Shown here one piece after another: positions 30,167-40,944 of a stretch of 64,000 nt of DNA. How positions within the stretch are numbered: the first letter of the stretch is position 1; every line of letters starts with the position of its first letter. A program made the position numbers and the translations under genes. Source of the DNA: Nocardia sp. BMG111209 (GTDB lineage Bacteria; Actinomycetota; Actinomycetes; Mycobacteriales; Mycobacteriaceae); NCBI RefSeq assembly GCF_000381925.1, contig NZ_KB907308.1:248001-312000 (forward strand), read 5' to 3'. The notes beneath the pieces are model-generated. The model worked only from the letters and a program-made list of their open reading frames with translations. It ran no database searches and was not told where the DNA came from.

Positions 30167-31430
30167 CCCACACCAGGGTCACCGTCGTCCCCTCCCCGGG
30201 CTGCGATTCGACGAAGGCCGCGCCACCGGGCAGTTGCCGCATGCGGCCGAGAATGCTCACCGAGACGCCGAGCCGGTCCGCCGGGATCCGGGCGACGTCG
30301 AATCCCGCGCCGTCGTCGGCGAACACCAGCCGGATACTGCCGGCGCTGATCGTGCAGGTGACCGTGCGATACACGCTGCGGCCCGGCACCGCGGCGTGCC
30401 GCAGGCTGTTGCGGACCGCCTCGCCGAGCGCCGCGGCCACCGTCGCCGCCGTGTGCAGCGGCATCCGCAGATCGTCGAAACCGGGCCAGGTGCGGGTGGC
30501 GAAGCGGACGCTCGGATTCACCTCCTGCACCGCCGAGCGCAGGAAGATCACCGCGGAGCGCGCGTCCAGGACGTCGGGCTCGCGGACGTCGACGCGGATC
30601 TCGTCCAGCTGGGTCAGGGTGTGTTCGGCCTGGCGGCGCAGCACCACCGAGGGCTCGGCGTCGCGCGAGGCGTCCAGCAGCGTCGACAGCACCGCGTCGT
30701 GGATGAGGGCGGCGAACCGGGCGTGCTCGTGGTCGCGGGCGGCCGCGGCGGCGGCCACCGCCGCGCGCCGACCGGCGAGGGCCGATTCCCGGTCGACCCG
30801 CGCCGCCGCACCCAGCGCGGCCGTGATCGCCCACAGGAACAGCGCCGACAGGCCGAAGGCCCGCATCACGGTGGTCGTCACCTCCGCCACGGTGAACGGA
30901 TCGACGGTGTAGTAACCGGCCAGCGCGACCGCCACGGAGACGAGGACCAGATATCCGGTCGAGATCGACAACCGCCAGGCCAGGCCCGCGGCCAGCACAC
31001 CGAGCGGCGACATCCGGTACAGCCACACCACCGAGGCGTCCAGCGCGTGCGCGTGCAGCGCGAACGGCATGGTCGCCAGCGCCGCCAGGTAGCACAGCGC
31101 GGCGATCCCGGCGAACGAGCGGATCGTGCGCGGCGTGGCGCCCAGCGAGATCAGCGCCAGGATCGGCAGCAGGCCGAAGGCCAGCACGGCCGCGGTCGGC
31201 CCCCACCAGAACGCCGCCGCCCGATTCTGTGCCGCGATCTCCGGGACCTCGACCGAGCCCATGATCACCCCGGCGAGCCCGACCGACAGGCCCAGCCGCC
31301 GGACGATCCGGTCGAAGGCGACGACGGCGGTATCCGATCCGATACCCGCCCGGCCGCGCCACCACGCCCCGGCCCGGCGGCAGAACCGTGGTCGCAGGAC
31401 GGGGGCCGCCACGGCTCCCGCGGTGGTCAT
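30150..31430 (-). CDS. Sensor histidine kinase, atypical HisKA
   Basis: A 426-residue membrane kinase with about six hydrophobic segments (residues 40-225). The dimerisation motif is ARFAALIHDAVLSTLLDA, with the HD pair near residue 240, a variant of the HisKA_3/ComP type. The ATPase part has an N-box (ALGEAVRNSLRHA), G1 DDGAGFD, and a G2-like end SQPGEGTTVTLVW. ATG 31430 overlaps the response regulator stop by 4 bp. With the regulator and the following pseudo-kinase it forms a three-gene signalling operon. Confidence 0.82.
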   Translation of the reverse strand: MTTAGAVAAPVLRPRFCRRAGAWWRGRAGIGSDTAVVAFDRIVRRLGLSVGLAGVIMGSVEVPEIAAQNRAAAFWWGPTAAVLAFGLLPILALISLGATPRTIRSFAGIAALCYLAALATMPFALHAHALDASVVWLYRMSPLGVLAAGLAWRLSISTGYLVLVSVAVALAGYYTVDPFTVAEVTTTVMRAFGLSALFLWAITAALGAAARVDRESALAGRRAAVAAAAAARDHEHARFAALIHDAVLSTLLDASRDAEPSVVLRRQAEHTLTQLDEIRVDVREPDVLDARSAVIFLRSAVQEVNPSVRFATRTWPGFDDLRMPLHTAATVAAALGEAVRNSLRHAAVPGRSVYRTVTCTISAGSIRLVFADDGAGFDVARIPADRLGVSVSILGRMRQLPGGAAFVESQPGEGTTVTLVWGGGGL

Positions 31431-32119
31431 GTGCGCTGATTGCGCTCGGGTACCGGCAGCCATCCGTCCTCGACGGCACGTTTGTAGAGGTCGGTCTTGG
31501 TGGGAGCGGGCCGGCCGGCGTCGGCGTACTTCTGCCGGATCCGGCCGAGATAGTCGTTGACGGTCTGCTCGGACAGGCCGGTCATGCGGGCCACCCGCGA
31601 GGCCTTCTCCCCCGAGGCGTACAGGGTGAGCACCTCCTGCTGGCGGGGGCTCAGGCCCACATCGGACAGCTGCGGATCGCCGTCGATGGCGGCGGCCCAG
31701 TCGGTGGTCACCACCTGCTGCCCGGACGCGGCGGCCCGCACCGCCTGCACGACGGTCCGCAGATCCTCGGATTTGCGCACGACGCCGAGCACCCCGGCCC
31801 GGGCCGCGGAGCGGACCAGATACGGATTGTCGGCGCCGGTGAACACCAGCACCTCCACCCCGCGCTCGCGCAACTGCCGCACGTTCTGTTCCGGCGTGGA
31901 ACCGTCGGCCAGCCGCAGATCCAGGACCACCAGATCCAATTCCGGTGCCGCCGAGAGCAATTCGCGCACGTTACCGGCGGTGGTCACCAATTGCAGATCG
32001 GGTTCGCCGGCCAGCATCGCCGCCAGCCCGATCGCCACCGACTCGTGGTCCTCCACCAGGCCGATGCGGCGCGGCGCCGACGCAGACCGTTCGACCGTAT
32101 CTTCCGCTGTCGCCTCCAC
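31427..32119 (-). CDS. LuxR-family response regulator
   Basis: A 230-residue regulator: receiver domain with IGLVEDHES, probable phosphoacceptor Asp67 in VVLDLRLADGS, and Lys in VVRKSEDL. The C-terminal helix-turn-helix reads LSPRQQEVLTLYASGEK through LSEQTVNDYLGRIRQKYADAG, with an unusual insertion GRPAPTKTDLYKRA at the end. GTG 32119 starts it. It is the first gene of the operon with the kinase and pseudo-kinase. Targets unknown. Confidence 0.88.
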   Translation of the reverse strand: MEATAEDTVERSASAPRRIGLVEDHESVAIGLAAMLAGEPDLQLVTTAGNVRELLSAAPELDLVVLDLRLADGSTPEQNVRQLRERGVEVLVFTGADNPYLVRSAARAGVLGVVRKSEDLRTVVQAVRAAASGQQVVTTDWAAAIDGDPQLSDVGLSPRQQEVLTLYASGEKASRVARMTGLSEQTVNDYLGRIRQKYADAGRPAPTKTDLYKRAVEDGWLPVPERNQRT

Positions 32120-32179
32120 GGGTCGAGTATGCCCGGGACCGGCGGTATCCGGTGAGACACCAGAATTCGGGGGACGAAT

Positions 32180-32632
32180 TCACTGCATGAGCTGGGCCGC
32201 CACGGTAGCGCCGAGCTCCCGGCAGCGCTCGAGTTCGTCCTTGCCCGGCTTCGCCGACACCACCACCGGCGCAGCGGATTTCACCCAGCCCAGCCCGGTG
32301 GTGACGGTCTCCACGCTGCGCTCGGCGCCCTCGGTGCCCTGATTGCCGTGCACGTACAGGCCGTAGGGCCGGCCGCGGGTGGAATCCAGGCACGGGTAGT
32401 AGCAGACGTCGAACGCGTGTTTGAGCGCGCCGCTCATATAGCCGAGGTTGGCCGGGGTGCCCAGGATGTAACCGTCGGCCTCGAGCATGTCGACCGGTGA
32501 GACCGTCAGCGCCGCCCGGCGGACCACGTCGACGCCGGTGATCTCCGGGTCGGTCGCGCCCGCCAGCACCGCCTCGAACATCTCCTGCAGGAACGGCGAC
32601 GGCGTGTGGTGAACGATCAGCAGCCGGGTCAC
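32180..32632 (-). CDS. Flavodoxin-like NAD(P)H-dependent FMN reductase family protein
   Basis: A 150-residue flavodoxin-fold protein. LLIVHHTPSPFLQEMFEAV at the start is the phosphate-binding loop region, followed by ADGYILGTPANLGYMSGALKHAFD (FMN-contacting loop) and GLYVHGNQGTEGA. The order is that of WrbA/NADPH-dependent FMN reductase relatives. GTG 32632 is preferred over an upstream reading. It lies between the signalling operon and the ureide operon and is divergent from gntR (64 bases). Confidence 0.85.
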   Translation of the reverse strand: MTRLLIVHHTPSPFLQEMFEAVLAGATDPEITGVDVVRRAALTVSPVDMLEADGYILGTPANLGYMSGALKHAFDVCYYPCLDSTRGRPYGLYVHGNQGTEGAERSVETVTTGLGWVKSAAPVVVSAKPGKDELERCRELGATVAAQLMQ

Positions 32633-32696
32633 GCCGCCAGCGTAGCGACCCCGCGACGCCACCCGGCGTACCCCGGGGTCGGTTACCGTACCGAGG

Positions 32697-33422
32697 GTGC
32701 CCTCTCGACCCCGCCTGCCGCAGTTACCCGATGTACCGCCGCCGGAGGATCCGCATCGCGGCTACACCCAGTCCGAGATCCTCGCCGCGCTGCGGCGGCT
32801 CGTCCTGAGCGGGAGCCTGCCGCCGGGCACCGGACTGCCGCTGCGGGAATTCGCGAAACTGTTCGGCGTCAGCGCGATTCCCGTGCGCGAATCGTTACAG
32901 ACGCTCATCGGCGAGGGTCTGGTGGAGCATCGGCCGCATTTCGGTTACACCGTCACCCGGCTGACCACCGCCGAACTGCGGGAGTTGTACCTGGTGCGGG
33001 AACGGCTGGAATCGGCGGCGCTGGCGGCCGCGGCCCAGCGGGCCGGTGGCGAGGACCACCGGGCGGCGGTGGAGGCGCTGCGGCGGATGGAACAGGCGGT
33101 GCAGGCCGACGATCCCGCCGGTTACCACCGCGAGACCCGCAACTTCCACCTCGCGCTGACCCGGCCCTCCGGCATGGCCCGCTTGGTGCACATGCTCGAA
33201 TACGCCTGGAACATCACCGAACCGGTGCAGCCGATGGTGCACATCAGCGCCGCCGAACGCGCCCGGTTACAGGCCGATCACCATCGGCAACTGGCGGCCT
33301 TCCTGGCCGGGGACGCCGAGGCCCTGCTCGCGGCAACCGAACAGCATCACGACCGGCTGAATCGGGTGGTGGCCGAGCTGCCCACCGATATCGGGTTGTT
33401 CGCGGAACCCGATAGCCCCTAG
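32697..33422 (+). CDS. GntR-family (FadR subfamily) regulator of ureide genes
   Basis: A 241-residue regulator. The winged helix covers about residues 24-92 (LRRLVLSGSLPPGTGLPLREFAKLFGVSAIPVRESL, read in parts), and the FCD ligand domain follows with His ligands in RNFHLALTRPS and ADHHRQLAAFL that would hold a metal. Being next to, and in line with, racemase, allantoicase and PuuE genes, it probably controls allantoin use. GTG 32697 is the start. Confidence 0.88.
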   Translation: MPSRPRLPQLPDVPPPEDPHRGYTQSEILAALRRLVLSGSLPPGTGLPLREFAKLFGVSAIPVRESLQTLIGEGLVEHRPHFGYTVTRLTTAELRELYLVRERLESAALAAAAQRAGGEDHRAAVEALRRMEQAVQADDPAGYHRETRNFHLALTRPSGMARLVHMLEYAWNITEPVQPMVHISAAERARLQADHHRQLAAFLAGDAEALLAATEQHHDRLNRVVAELPTDIGLFAEPDSP

Positions 33423-33433
33423 AAGACCGGGCC

Positions 33434-33448
33434 CCGTAAGATATACGG
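33434..33448. promoter_or_regulatory. Candidate GntR operator before the ureide operon
   Basis: CCGTA-N5-TACGG, an exact inverted repeat, 45 bases before the racemase ATG in the 70-bp gap after gntR. A TTGCAA core follows at 33452. Either could be the regulator site; this is visual only. Confidence 0.4.
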
Positions 33449-33492
33449 TGGTTGCAACATATCGGCAATACCGGCCCGATACCGTCGAATCC

Positions 33493-34242
33493 ATGGCGAT
33501 CATGAGAATTCGCGTCGTCAATCCCAACACCACAGCGGCCATGACCGAACTCGCCGCACGTTGCGCCCGCGCCGTCGCCGGGCCGGACGTCGTCATCGAG
33601 TCGGCCACCTCCCGCACCGGTCCGGTCTCGATCGAGAGTCATTACGACGAAGCGCTCGCACTCCCGGGCCTGCTGGCCGAGATCGCGCGCGGGGAGGCCG
33701 AGGGTGTCGACGGATATGTCATCGCCTGTTTCGGCGACCCGGGACTGTACGCCGCGCGCGAGTCCGCCCGCGGGCCGGTGATCGGCATCGCCGAGGCCGG
33801 AATGCAGGCGGCGGCGCACCTCGGCCGGGGTTTCAGTGTGGTCACCACCCTGGCCCGGACCGTCGGGCAGGCCGAGGATCTGGCCGAGCGCTACGGCATG
33901 CGGCGGTTCTGCCGCGGCGTGCACGCCACCGACATCCCGGTGCTCGAACTCGACGATCCGCTGGTCCGGACCGTGATCGCCGAGGCCTGCCGGGACGCCG
34001 TGGCCGCCGACGGTTCCGATGCGGTCGTACTCGGCTGTGCCGGGATGGCCGGGCTGTGCGAATACCTGACCGCGGAGATCGGGGTGCCGGTGGTCGACGG
34101 CGTGGCCGCCGCCACCCTCACCGTGCAGGGCCTGATCACGATGGGACTGCGCAAGTCCGGGCGTGGTGAGTTCGCCGCGCCGCCGCCCAAACCGTATACC
34201 GGGATGCTGTCCACCTTCGGGAGCAAGGGAGCGATGCCATGA
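33493..34242 (+). CDS. Allantoin/hydantoin racemase (Asp/Glu racemase family)
   Basis: A 249-residue racemase. It opens MRIRVVNPNTTAAMTELAA after a short leader, and the two catalytic Cys are visible in VIACFGDPG (about residue 78) and VLGCAGMAGL (about residue 182). The NPNT motif is typical of HyuA/HpxA-type hydantoin racemases. With allantoinase and allantoicase in the same operon, it most likely equilibrates S- and R-allantoin. ATG 33493 or 33502 could start it. It overlaps the next gene by 4 bp. Confidence 0.88.
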   Translation: MAIMRIRVVNPNTTAAMTELAARCARAVAGPDVVIESATSRTGPVSIESHYDEALALPGLLAEIARGEAEGVDGYVIACFGDPGLYAARESARGPVIGIAEAGMQAAAHLGRGFSVVTTLARTVGQAEDLAERYGMRRFCRGVHATDIPVLELDDPLVRTVIAEACRDAVAADGSDAVVLGCAGMAGLCEYLTAEIGVPVVDGVAAATLTVQGLITMGLRKSGRGEFAAPPPKPYTGMLSTFGSKGAMP

Positions 34243-35522
34243 GCGAGGACATCCATGACGGAGCCGGCATCGGATACGGTGCCGGCGTGGCGGTTTCGCG
34301 GCCCGCGCTGTCACCGCAGTTCCTCGACGCGGTCGCGGACCGGGTGCGGGCCGTGGACGCCGAACTGGCCCGCAACTATCCCGGCGACCGGCCCGGACAG
34401 CCGATCCACACCGCCTACGTCTGCGCCGCCGACGCGAGCAAGGAATTGCCGCACGAGTGGAGCGCGGCCGCGATGGAACTCACCGACGACCATATCGATC
34501 TGCTCGCCGAGCTGGCCGACACCGATGTGCTGGCCCGGGTCCGGGATGTGTTGCAGCACCGGCCGATCCAGGATCTGCGGCTGGACTTCGAGGACGGTTA
34601 CGGCACCCGCGGCGATACCGCGGAGGACCGGGATGCGGTGCGGGCGGGGCAGATTCTGAACGCGCTGCCCGCGACGGTGGCGGGCCGGGGCATCCGGCTC
34701 AAGGGCCTGACCGGCGGCGAATGGCGGCGGGCGCTGCGCACCCTGGAGCTGGTGCTCGACGGGGCGGGCGGGGTCCCGACCGGATTCGTGTTCACCGTCC
34801 CCAAGTTCCGCGCGGCCGACCAGGTCGACATCGCCGTGCAGTTGTGCACCGCGCTGGAGTCCGCGCACGGATTGACCCCGGGCACCTTGCGTTTCGAGTT
34901 GCAGATCGAGAGCCCGCAGGCGGTGATCGCCACCGACGGCACCGCCACCGTGGCCCGCGCGATCCACCGCAGCGCCGGTCGTTGTTCCGGATTGCATTAC
35001 GGCACTTACGATTACAGTGCTGCGTGCGGTATCTCCCCGCAGTTCCAGGCGCTGGATCATCCGGCGGCCGACCACGCCAAATCGGTGATGCAGGCCGCGG
35101 CCGCACAGACCGGGGTATGGGTGTGCGACGGATCCACGCAGGTGCTGCCGGTCGGCGACGAGGATCAGATGGCCGCCGCGGTGACCCGGCACTACCGGCT
35201 GGTGACCCGCTCGCTGCAACGCGGCTACTACCAGGGCTGGGATATGCATCCCGGCCATCTGGTGACGCGCTGGCTGGCGACCTACGCGTTCTTCCGGACC
35301 GCGAAGCGGATCGCGGTCCCCCGGCTCGACGCCTACCTGCAGCGGCACACCGCCCGCGGCGGCATCGTCGACGAGCCCGCCACCGCGCAGGCGCTGGCGA
35401 CCGTGGTGCTGCGCGGACTGGACTGCGGGGCGTTCGGCCCCGACGACATCGAGGCGATGGCCCCGGCCCTCACCGTCGACGTGCTCACCGCCCTGCGCGA
35501 AAGGATCCTGCCGAAACCGTGA
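34239..35522 (+). CDS. DUF6986 protein, HpcH/HpaI aldolase-like fold
   Basis: A 427-residue protein. LDFEDGYGTRGD and RFELQIESPQAVI fit the metal-binding strands of the HpcH/HpaI/citrate-lyase-beta/malate-synthase fold, and HYGTYDYSAACGI is a further conserved block. No enzyme activity is established for DUF6986 as far as I know. Being coupled (ATGA and GTGA overlaps) between allantoin racemase and allantoicase, it may act on glyoxylate or ureidoglycolate, the end product of the pathway. That is inference from fold and place. Confidence 0.75.
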   Translation: MSEDIHDGAGIGYGAGVAVSRPALSPQFLDAVADRVRAVDAELARNYPGDRPGQPIHTAYVCAADASKELPHEWSAAAMELTDDHIDLLAELADTDVLARVRDVLQHRPIQDLRLDFEDGYGTRGDTAEDRDAVRAGQILNALPATVAGRGIRLKGLTGGEWRRALRTLELVLDGAGGVPTGFVFTVPKFRAADQVDIAVQLCTALESAHGLTPGTLRFELQIESPQAVIATDGTATVARAIHRSAGRCSGLHYGTYDYSAACGISPQFQALDHPAADHAKSVMQAAAAQTGVWVCDGSTQVLPVGDEDQMAAAVTRHYRLVTRSLQRGYYQGWDMHPGHLVTRWLATYAFFRTAKRIAVPRLDAYLQRHTARGGIVDEPATAQALATVVLRGLDCGAFGPDDIEAMAPALTVDVLTALRERILPKP

Positions 35523-36550
35523 GTGGCACAACCGATGCGGCACCCGATTTCCTGCTGTTGCCCGATCTGGCGGTCCGCCCCCTCGGCGGGGCCGTGATCT
35601 GGGCCGAGGACGAATCCTTCGCGGAGAAGGAGAATCTCATCCGGCCGGAGGCGGCCGGGTTCCGGCCCGCGACCTTCGGTCACAAGGGCCAGGTGTACGA
35701 CGGCTGGGAGACCCGCCGCCGGCGTGGCCCCGGCGGCGCGGCCCCGGCCGCCGACGACTGCGACGCGGCGATCGTGCGGCTCGGCGTGCCGGGCGTGGTG
35801 CGCGGCGTGGTGGTGGACACCGCGTGGTTCACCGGCAACTATCCGCCGGAGATCTCGGTGGACGGCCTGGTCGTCGACGGTTATCCGGCCGCCGCGGAGA
35901 TCGCCGCGCGCACCGGCTGGACGCCGCTGGTCGCGCGCAGCAAGGTGGCGGGCGACAGCGTCAACCTGTTCCCGGTCGAGTGCGAGCAGCGGTTCACCCA
36001 TGTCCGGCTGCGGATCCACCCGGACGGCGGCGTGGCCCGGCTGCGGATCCACGGCGAGCCGAAACCCGATCTGCGACAGGTGGATTCGGGACCGATCGAT
36101 CTCGCGGCACTGGAGTCCGGCGGCCTGGTCACCGATTGTTCCAACCGTTTCTACTCGCAACCGCTGAACCTGTTGCTGCCGGACCGATCCCGGGTGATGG
36201 GCGAGGGCTGGGAGACCGCGCGGCGGCGCGACCACGGCAACGACTGGGTGCGGGTGCGACTGGCCGGCGAGGGCATCGCGCGGCTGGTCGAGATCGACAC
36301 CTCCTACTACCTGTTCAACAGTCCCGGCGCGGCCACGCTGACCGGGATCCGGGCCGACGGCACCGAGATCGAACTGCTGCCGCGCACGACGCTGCAACCC
36401 GATACCCGGCACCGGTTCCCGATCGCGACGGCCGAACCCGTCACCGAGGTGCGGCTGGACGTGTACCCCGACGGCGGGGTCGCCCGGCTGCGGGTGCTCG
36501 GCACGCTGACCGAGGCGGCGCGCGACCGGCTGCGCGCCGGACTGCGGTGA
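35519..36550 (+). CDS. alc: Allantoicase
   Basis: A 343-residue allantoicase with the two internal repeats of the family: the first carries GWETRRRRG and HVRLRIHPDGGVARLRI, the second GWETARRRDHGNDW and EVRLDVYPDGGVARLRV. Both start after an LPDLAVRPLGG / NLLLPDRSRVMG element. It splits allantoate into ureidoglycolate and urea. GTG 35519 overlaps the DUF6986 stop by 4 bp, and its own stop is followed within 50 bases by puuE. Confidence 0.94.
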   Translation: MSGTTDAAPDFLLLPDLAVRPLGGAVIWAEDESFAEKENLIRPEAAGFRPATFGHKGQVYDGWETRRRRGPGGAAPAADDCDAAIVRLGVPGVVRGVVVDTAWFTGNYPPEISVDGLVVDGYPAAAEIAARTGWTPLVARSKVAGDSVNLFPVECEQRFTHVRLRIHPDGGVARLRIHGEPKPDLRQVDSGPIDLAALESGGLVTDCSNRFYSQPLNLLLPDRSRVMGEGWETARRRDHGNDWVRVRLAGEGIARLVEIDTSYYLFNSPGAATLTGIRADGTEIELLPRTTLQPDTRHRFPIATAEPVTEVRLDVYPDGGVARLRVLGTLTEAARDRLRAGLR

Positions 36551-36600
36551 CCGGCAACCGCTGCGGCGCTGCCGATCCGCACGGAGAAGGGATCTACGAC

Positions 36601-37506
36601 ATGGGCGACTACCCGCGGGACATGGTCGGCTACGGCGAGCACCCGCCACACCCGCACTGGCCCGGCGAGGCGAATATCGCGGTCAGCTTCGTACTCAACT
36701 ACGAGGAGGGCGGCGAGAACAACGTCCTCGACGGTGATGCCGGATCGGAGACGTTCCTCTCGGATATCGTTCCGGCGCAGGCGTTCCCGAATCGGCATCT
36801 GAGTATGGAGACGCTCTACGAATACGGTTCGCGGGCCGGGTTGTGGCGGGTGTTGCGCGCCTTCGAGAGTCGCGGCCTGCCACTGACCGTCTTCGGGATC
36901 GCCCGTGCGCTGGAACGCAATCCGGAGGCGGTGGCCGCGTTCCGGCGCCTGGACTACGAGATCGCCTGCCACGGGCTGCGCTGGATCTCGTATCAGCTGA
37001 CCGATCGGGAGACCGAGCGCGAACATCTGGCGGAGGCGGTCCGCATCGTCACGAAGTTGTTCGGCGAGCCACCGCGCGGCTGGTACACCGGCCGCGACTC
37101 ACCGCAGACCCGGGAACTGGTGGTCGAGCACGGCGGCTTCACCTACGACTCGGACTCCTATGCCGACGATCTGCCGTACTGGGTGCGGGTGCGCGATCGC
37201 GACCATCTGGTGCTGCCGTACACGTTGGAGGCCAACGATATGCGCTTCGCCTCCCCCGCCGGCTTCGCCAACGGCGACGAGTTCTTCGGCTATCTCCGGG
37301 ATGCCTTCGACGTGCTGTACGCCGAGGGCGCGGCGGGCGCCCCGAAGATGCTGTCGGTGGGGCTGCACTGTCGCATCGTCGGCAAACCGGCCCGCGCGGC
37401 GGCGCTGCACCGATTCCTCGATCATGTCCAGGGGCACGAGAAGGTGTGGATCGCGCGGCGCATCGATATCGCCGAGCACTGGCAGCGGGTGCATCCACCG
37501 CGCTGA
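36601..37506 (+). CDS. puuE: PuuE-type allantoinase (polysaccharide deacetylase fold)
   Basis: A 301-residue NodB-fold protein starting MGDYPRDMVGYG, as in PuuE allantoinases that hydrolyse allantoin without the usual dinuclear metal site. NIAVSFVLNYEEGGENNVLDGD, EIACHGLRWI and GWYTGRDSPQTRELVVE are conserved. ATG 36601 follows GGAGAAGGG; a GTG at 36547 overlapping the allantoicase stop would add 18 residues. A hairpin at 37509 ends the operon. Confidence 0.92.
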   Translation: MGDYPRDMVGYGEHPPHPHWPGEANIAVSFVLNYEEGGENNVLDGDAGSETFLSDIVPAQAFPNRHLSMETLYEYGSRAGLWRVLRAFESRGLPLTVFGIARALERNPEAVAAFRRLDYEIACHGLRWISYQLTDRETEREHLAEAVRIVTKLFGEPPRGWYTGRDSPQTRELVVEHGGFTYDSDSYADDLPYWVRVRDRDHLVLPYTLEANDMRFASPAGFANGDEFFGYLRDAFDVLYAEGAAGAPKMLSVGLHCRIVGKPARAAALHRFLDHVQGHEKVWIARRIDIAEHWQRVHPPR

Positions 37507-37508
37507 AC

Positions 37509-37532
37509 GGCGGATATCCGCGGCTATCCGCC
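37509..37532. terminator. Hairpin between puuE and the TPR-like gene
   Basis: GGCGGATA (37509-37516), 8-base loop, TATCCGCC (37525-37532). It begins 3 bases after the puuE stop and overlaps the last bases of the convergent gene, so it may stop both transcripts. Confidence 0.6.
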
Positions 37533-38015
37533 CTCGCGCTCGGCGCGCTCCAGATCGACCGCGCGGCGCATGATCTCGCGGGCCCGGCCGCGGTCGCCCG
37601 CGTAGTCGTAGGCGCGGGCGACCCGGTAGTTGGTGCGCCAGTTGTCCGGGTCGGCCTCCCACTCCTGTTTGACGCGCTCGAACAGGACGTCGGCGGCGGG
37701 TTTCTCGATCCGGCCGGACGGTCGGCGGGGCAGTTCGGAGGCGTCCAGTTCCAGGCCCTCGTCGTGCATGCGACGGGCCAGGCGCTGATGGGCCAGGGCG
37801 GCGCGGATACTGCTCACCACCACCCAGAGGCCGATGATCGGCAGGATCAGCACGCCGACGCCGATGCCGATCGCGGCCGGTTTGCCGGTGCCGAGCAGAT
37901 CGAGCGCGATCCGGCCGAGGAAGGCGAAGTAGAACGCCAGCGCGAGCACGAGGAAGGCGATCACGCCGACGACCCGGATCACCCGGCCACCGGCGCCCCG
38001 ATCCGGCGCGCTCAT
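37524..38015 (-). CDS. Two-helix membrane protein with TPR-like tail (Rv2772c-like)
   Basis: A 163-residue protein with two membrane helices (VIAFLVLALAFYFAFLG and IGIGVGVLILPIIGLWVVV) and a cytoplasmic tail with one tetratricopeptide-like unit (DNWRTNYRVARAYDYAGDRGRA). Position directly after dapB matches Rv2772c next to Rv2773c in M. tuberculosis. Function unknown. It follows dapB by 19 bases and likely shares its transcript. Confidence 0.8.
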   Translation of the reverse strand: MSAPDRGAGGRVIRVVGVIAFLVLALAFYFAFLGRIALDLLGTGKPAAIGIGVGVLILPIIGLWVVVSSIRAALAHQRLARRMHDEGLELDASELPRRPSGRIEKPAADVLFERVKQEWEADPDNWRTNYRVARAYDYAGDRGRAREIMRRAVDLERAEREGG

Positions 38016-38034
38016 CGCGCCGGCCCGTACGCGC

Positions 38035-40010
<1,976 letters not shown>

Positions 40011-40289
40011 GCCCCGACGCTACCGCCGACCCCCGACACCAGTGCGCGGCGGGCGCGGACACCCCGGCTCCGGCCCGGGATGCTCGGCGGGGCTCGAAGT
40101 GCTCCGGCAGGGGACGCTCGGCAGGGCTCGCATCGCGGCAGCCGGGCCGCCGCGGCCGGCCCGGCGCACGGCGGCGCGGTGCCCGGCGCGCGGTCCGCGA
40201 CCGCGGCGGCGGATAATCCGTTCGACTCGATCATCCGACGGCTCGGCGGACCTCCGCGGGTCGTGCGCATCGCAGACTGGGACCAGCCT

Positions 40290-40937
40290 ATGAACAGCAC
40301 CGCACCGACCCGTGGCTTCAACGAAGTGATCACCGGCTCCTTCGACCGTCTCGCGCGGGTCTACGACACCGCGCTCGTGCAGCAGGTGTTCTATCGGCCG
40401 CCGCAGGACGAGACGATCGCCGAGCTGCGCCGCAACCGGTCCCGCCGGATCGCCGATATCGGTTGTGGCACCGGCATTCTCGCCGCGCGGATCCAGCGGG
40501 AGCTGCAACCGGACCAGGTGTTCGGGGTGGACGCGTCGCCGGGGATGCTGGAGCAGGCCCGCGCGCGGAATCCGCTGGTCACCTGGCTGCACTCGACGGC
40601 GGAGAGTCTGCCCTTCGACGACGGCGCGCTCGACGCGATCGTCACGACCACGGCGTTCCACTTCTTCGATCAGCGGGCCGCCGTGACCGAATTCGCCCGG
40701 GTACTGGGCGCGGGCGGTCTGGTGGTCATCGCCACGATGCACTACAGCGGTCCGCTGGCGCGCGGGATCCAGCAGGTCACCCGCAACAGTTTCGCCCCGG
40801 CGCACGCCCCCGCCCCCGGCGAGACCCGGGAACTGTTGCGGGACGCGGGATTCGATGTACTGGATCAGCGGAAGGTGCATCGGCCGCTGCCGAATCGGCT
40901 GATCCCGGACGTGATCACGCTGGGCCGCAGGCGCTGA
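40290..40937 (+). CDS. Class I SAM-dependent methyltransferase
   Basis: A 215-residue methyltransferase. RRIADIGCGTGILAARIQ is SAM motif I, FGVDASPGMLEQARAR motif II, and ALDAIVTTTAFHFFDQRAAVTEFARVL the later core, as in the Methyltransf_11 group (UbiE/biotin-like). ATG 40290 is chosen; upstream in-frame sequence is low-complexity and not conserved-looking. It converges on the pentapeptide-like gene with a 7-base gap. Substrate unknown. Confidence 0.85.
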   Translation: MNSTAPTRGFNEVITGSFDRLARVYDTALVQQVFYRPPQDETIAELRRNRSRRIADIGCGTGILAARIQRELQPDQVFGVDASPGMLEQARARNPLVTWLHSTAESLPFDDGALDAIVTTTAFHFFDQRAAVTEFARVLGAGGLVVIATMHYSGPLARGIQQVTRNSFAPAHAPAPGETRELLRDAGFDVLDQRKVHRPLPNRLIPDVITLGRRR

Positions 40938-40944
40938 CGCGCGG

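Noticed and set aside
34457..35518. N-terminal extension of allantoicase by over 350 codons in the same frame
   Set aside because: It overlaps the DUF6986 gene in another frame; the GTG at 35519 gives the normal allantoicase length and a 4-bp overlap.
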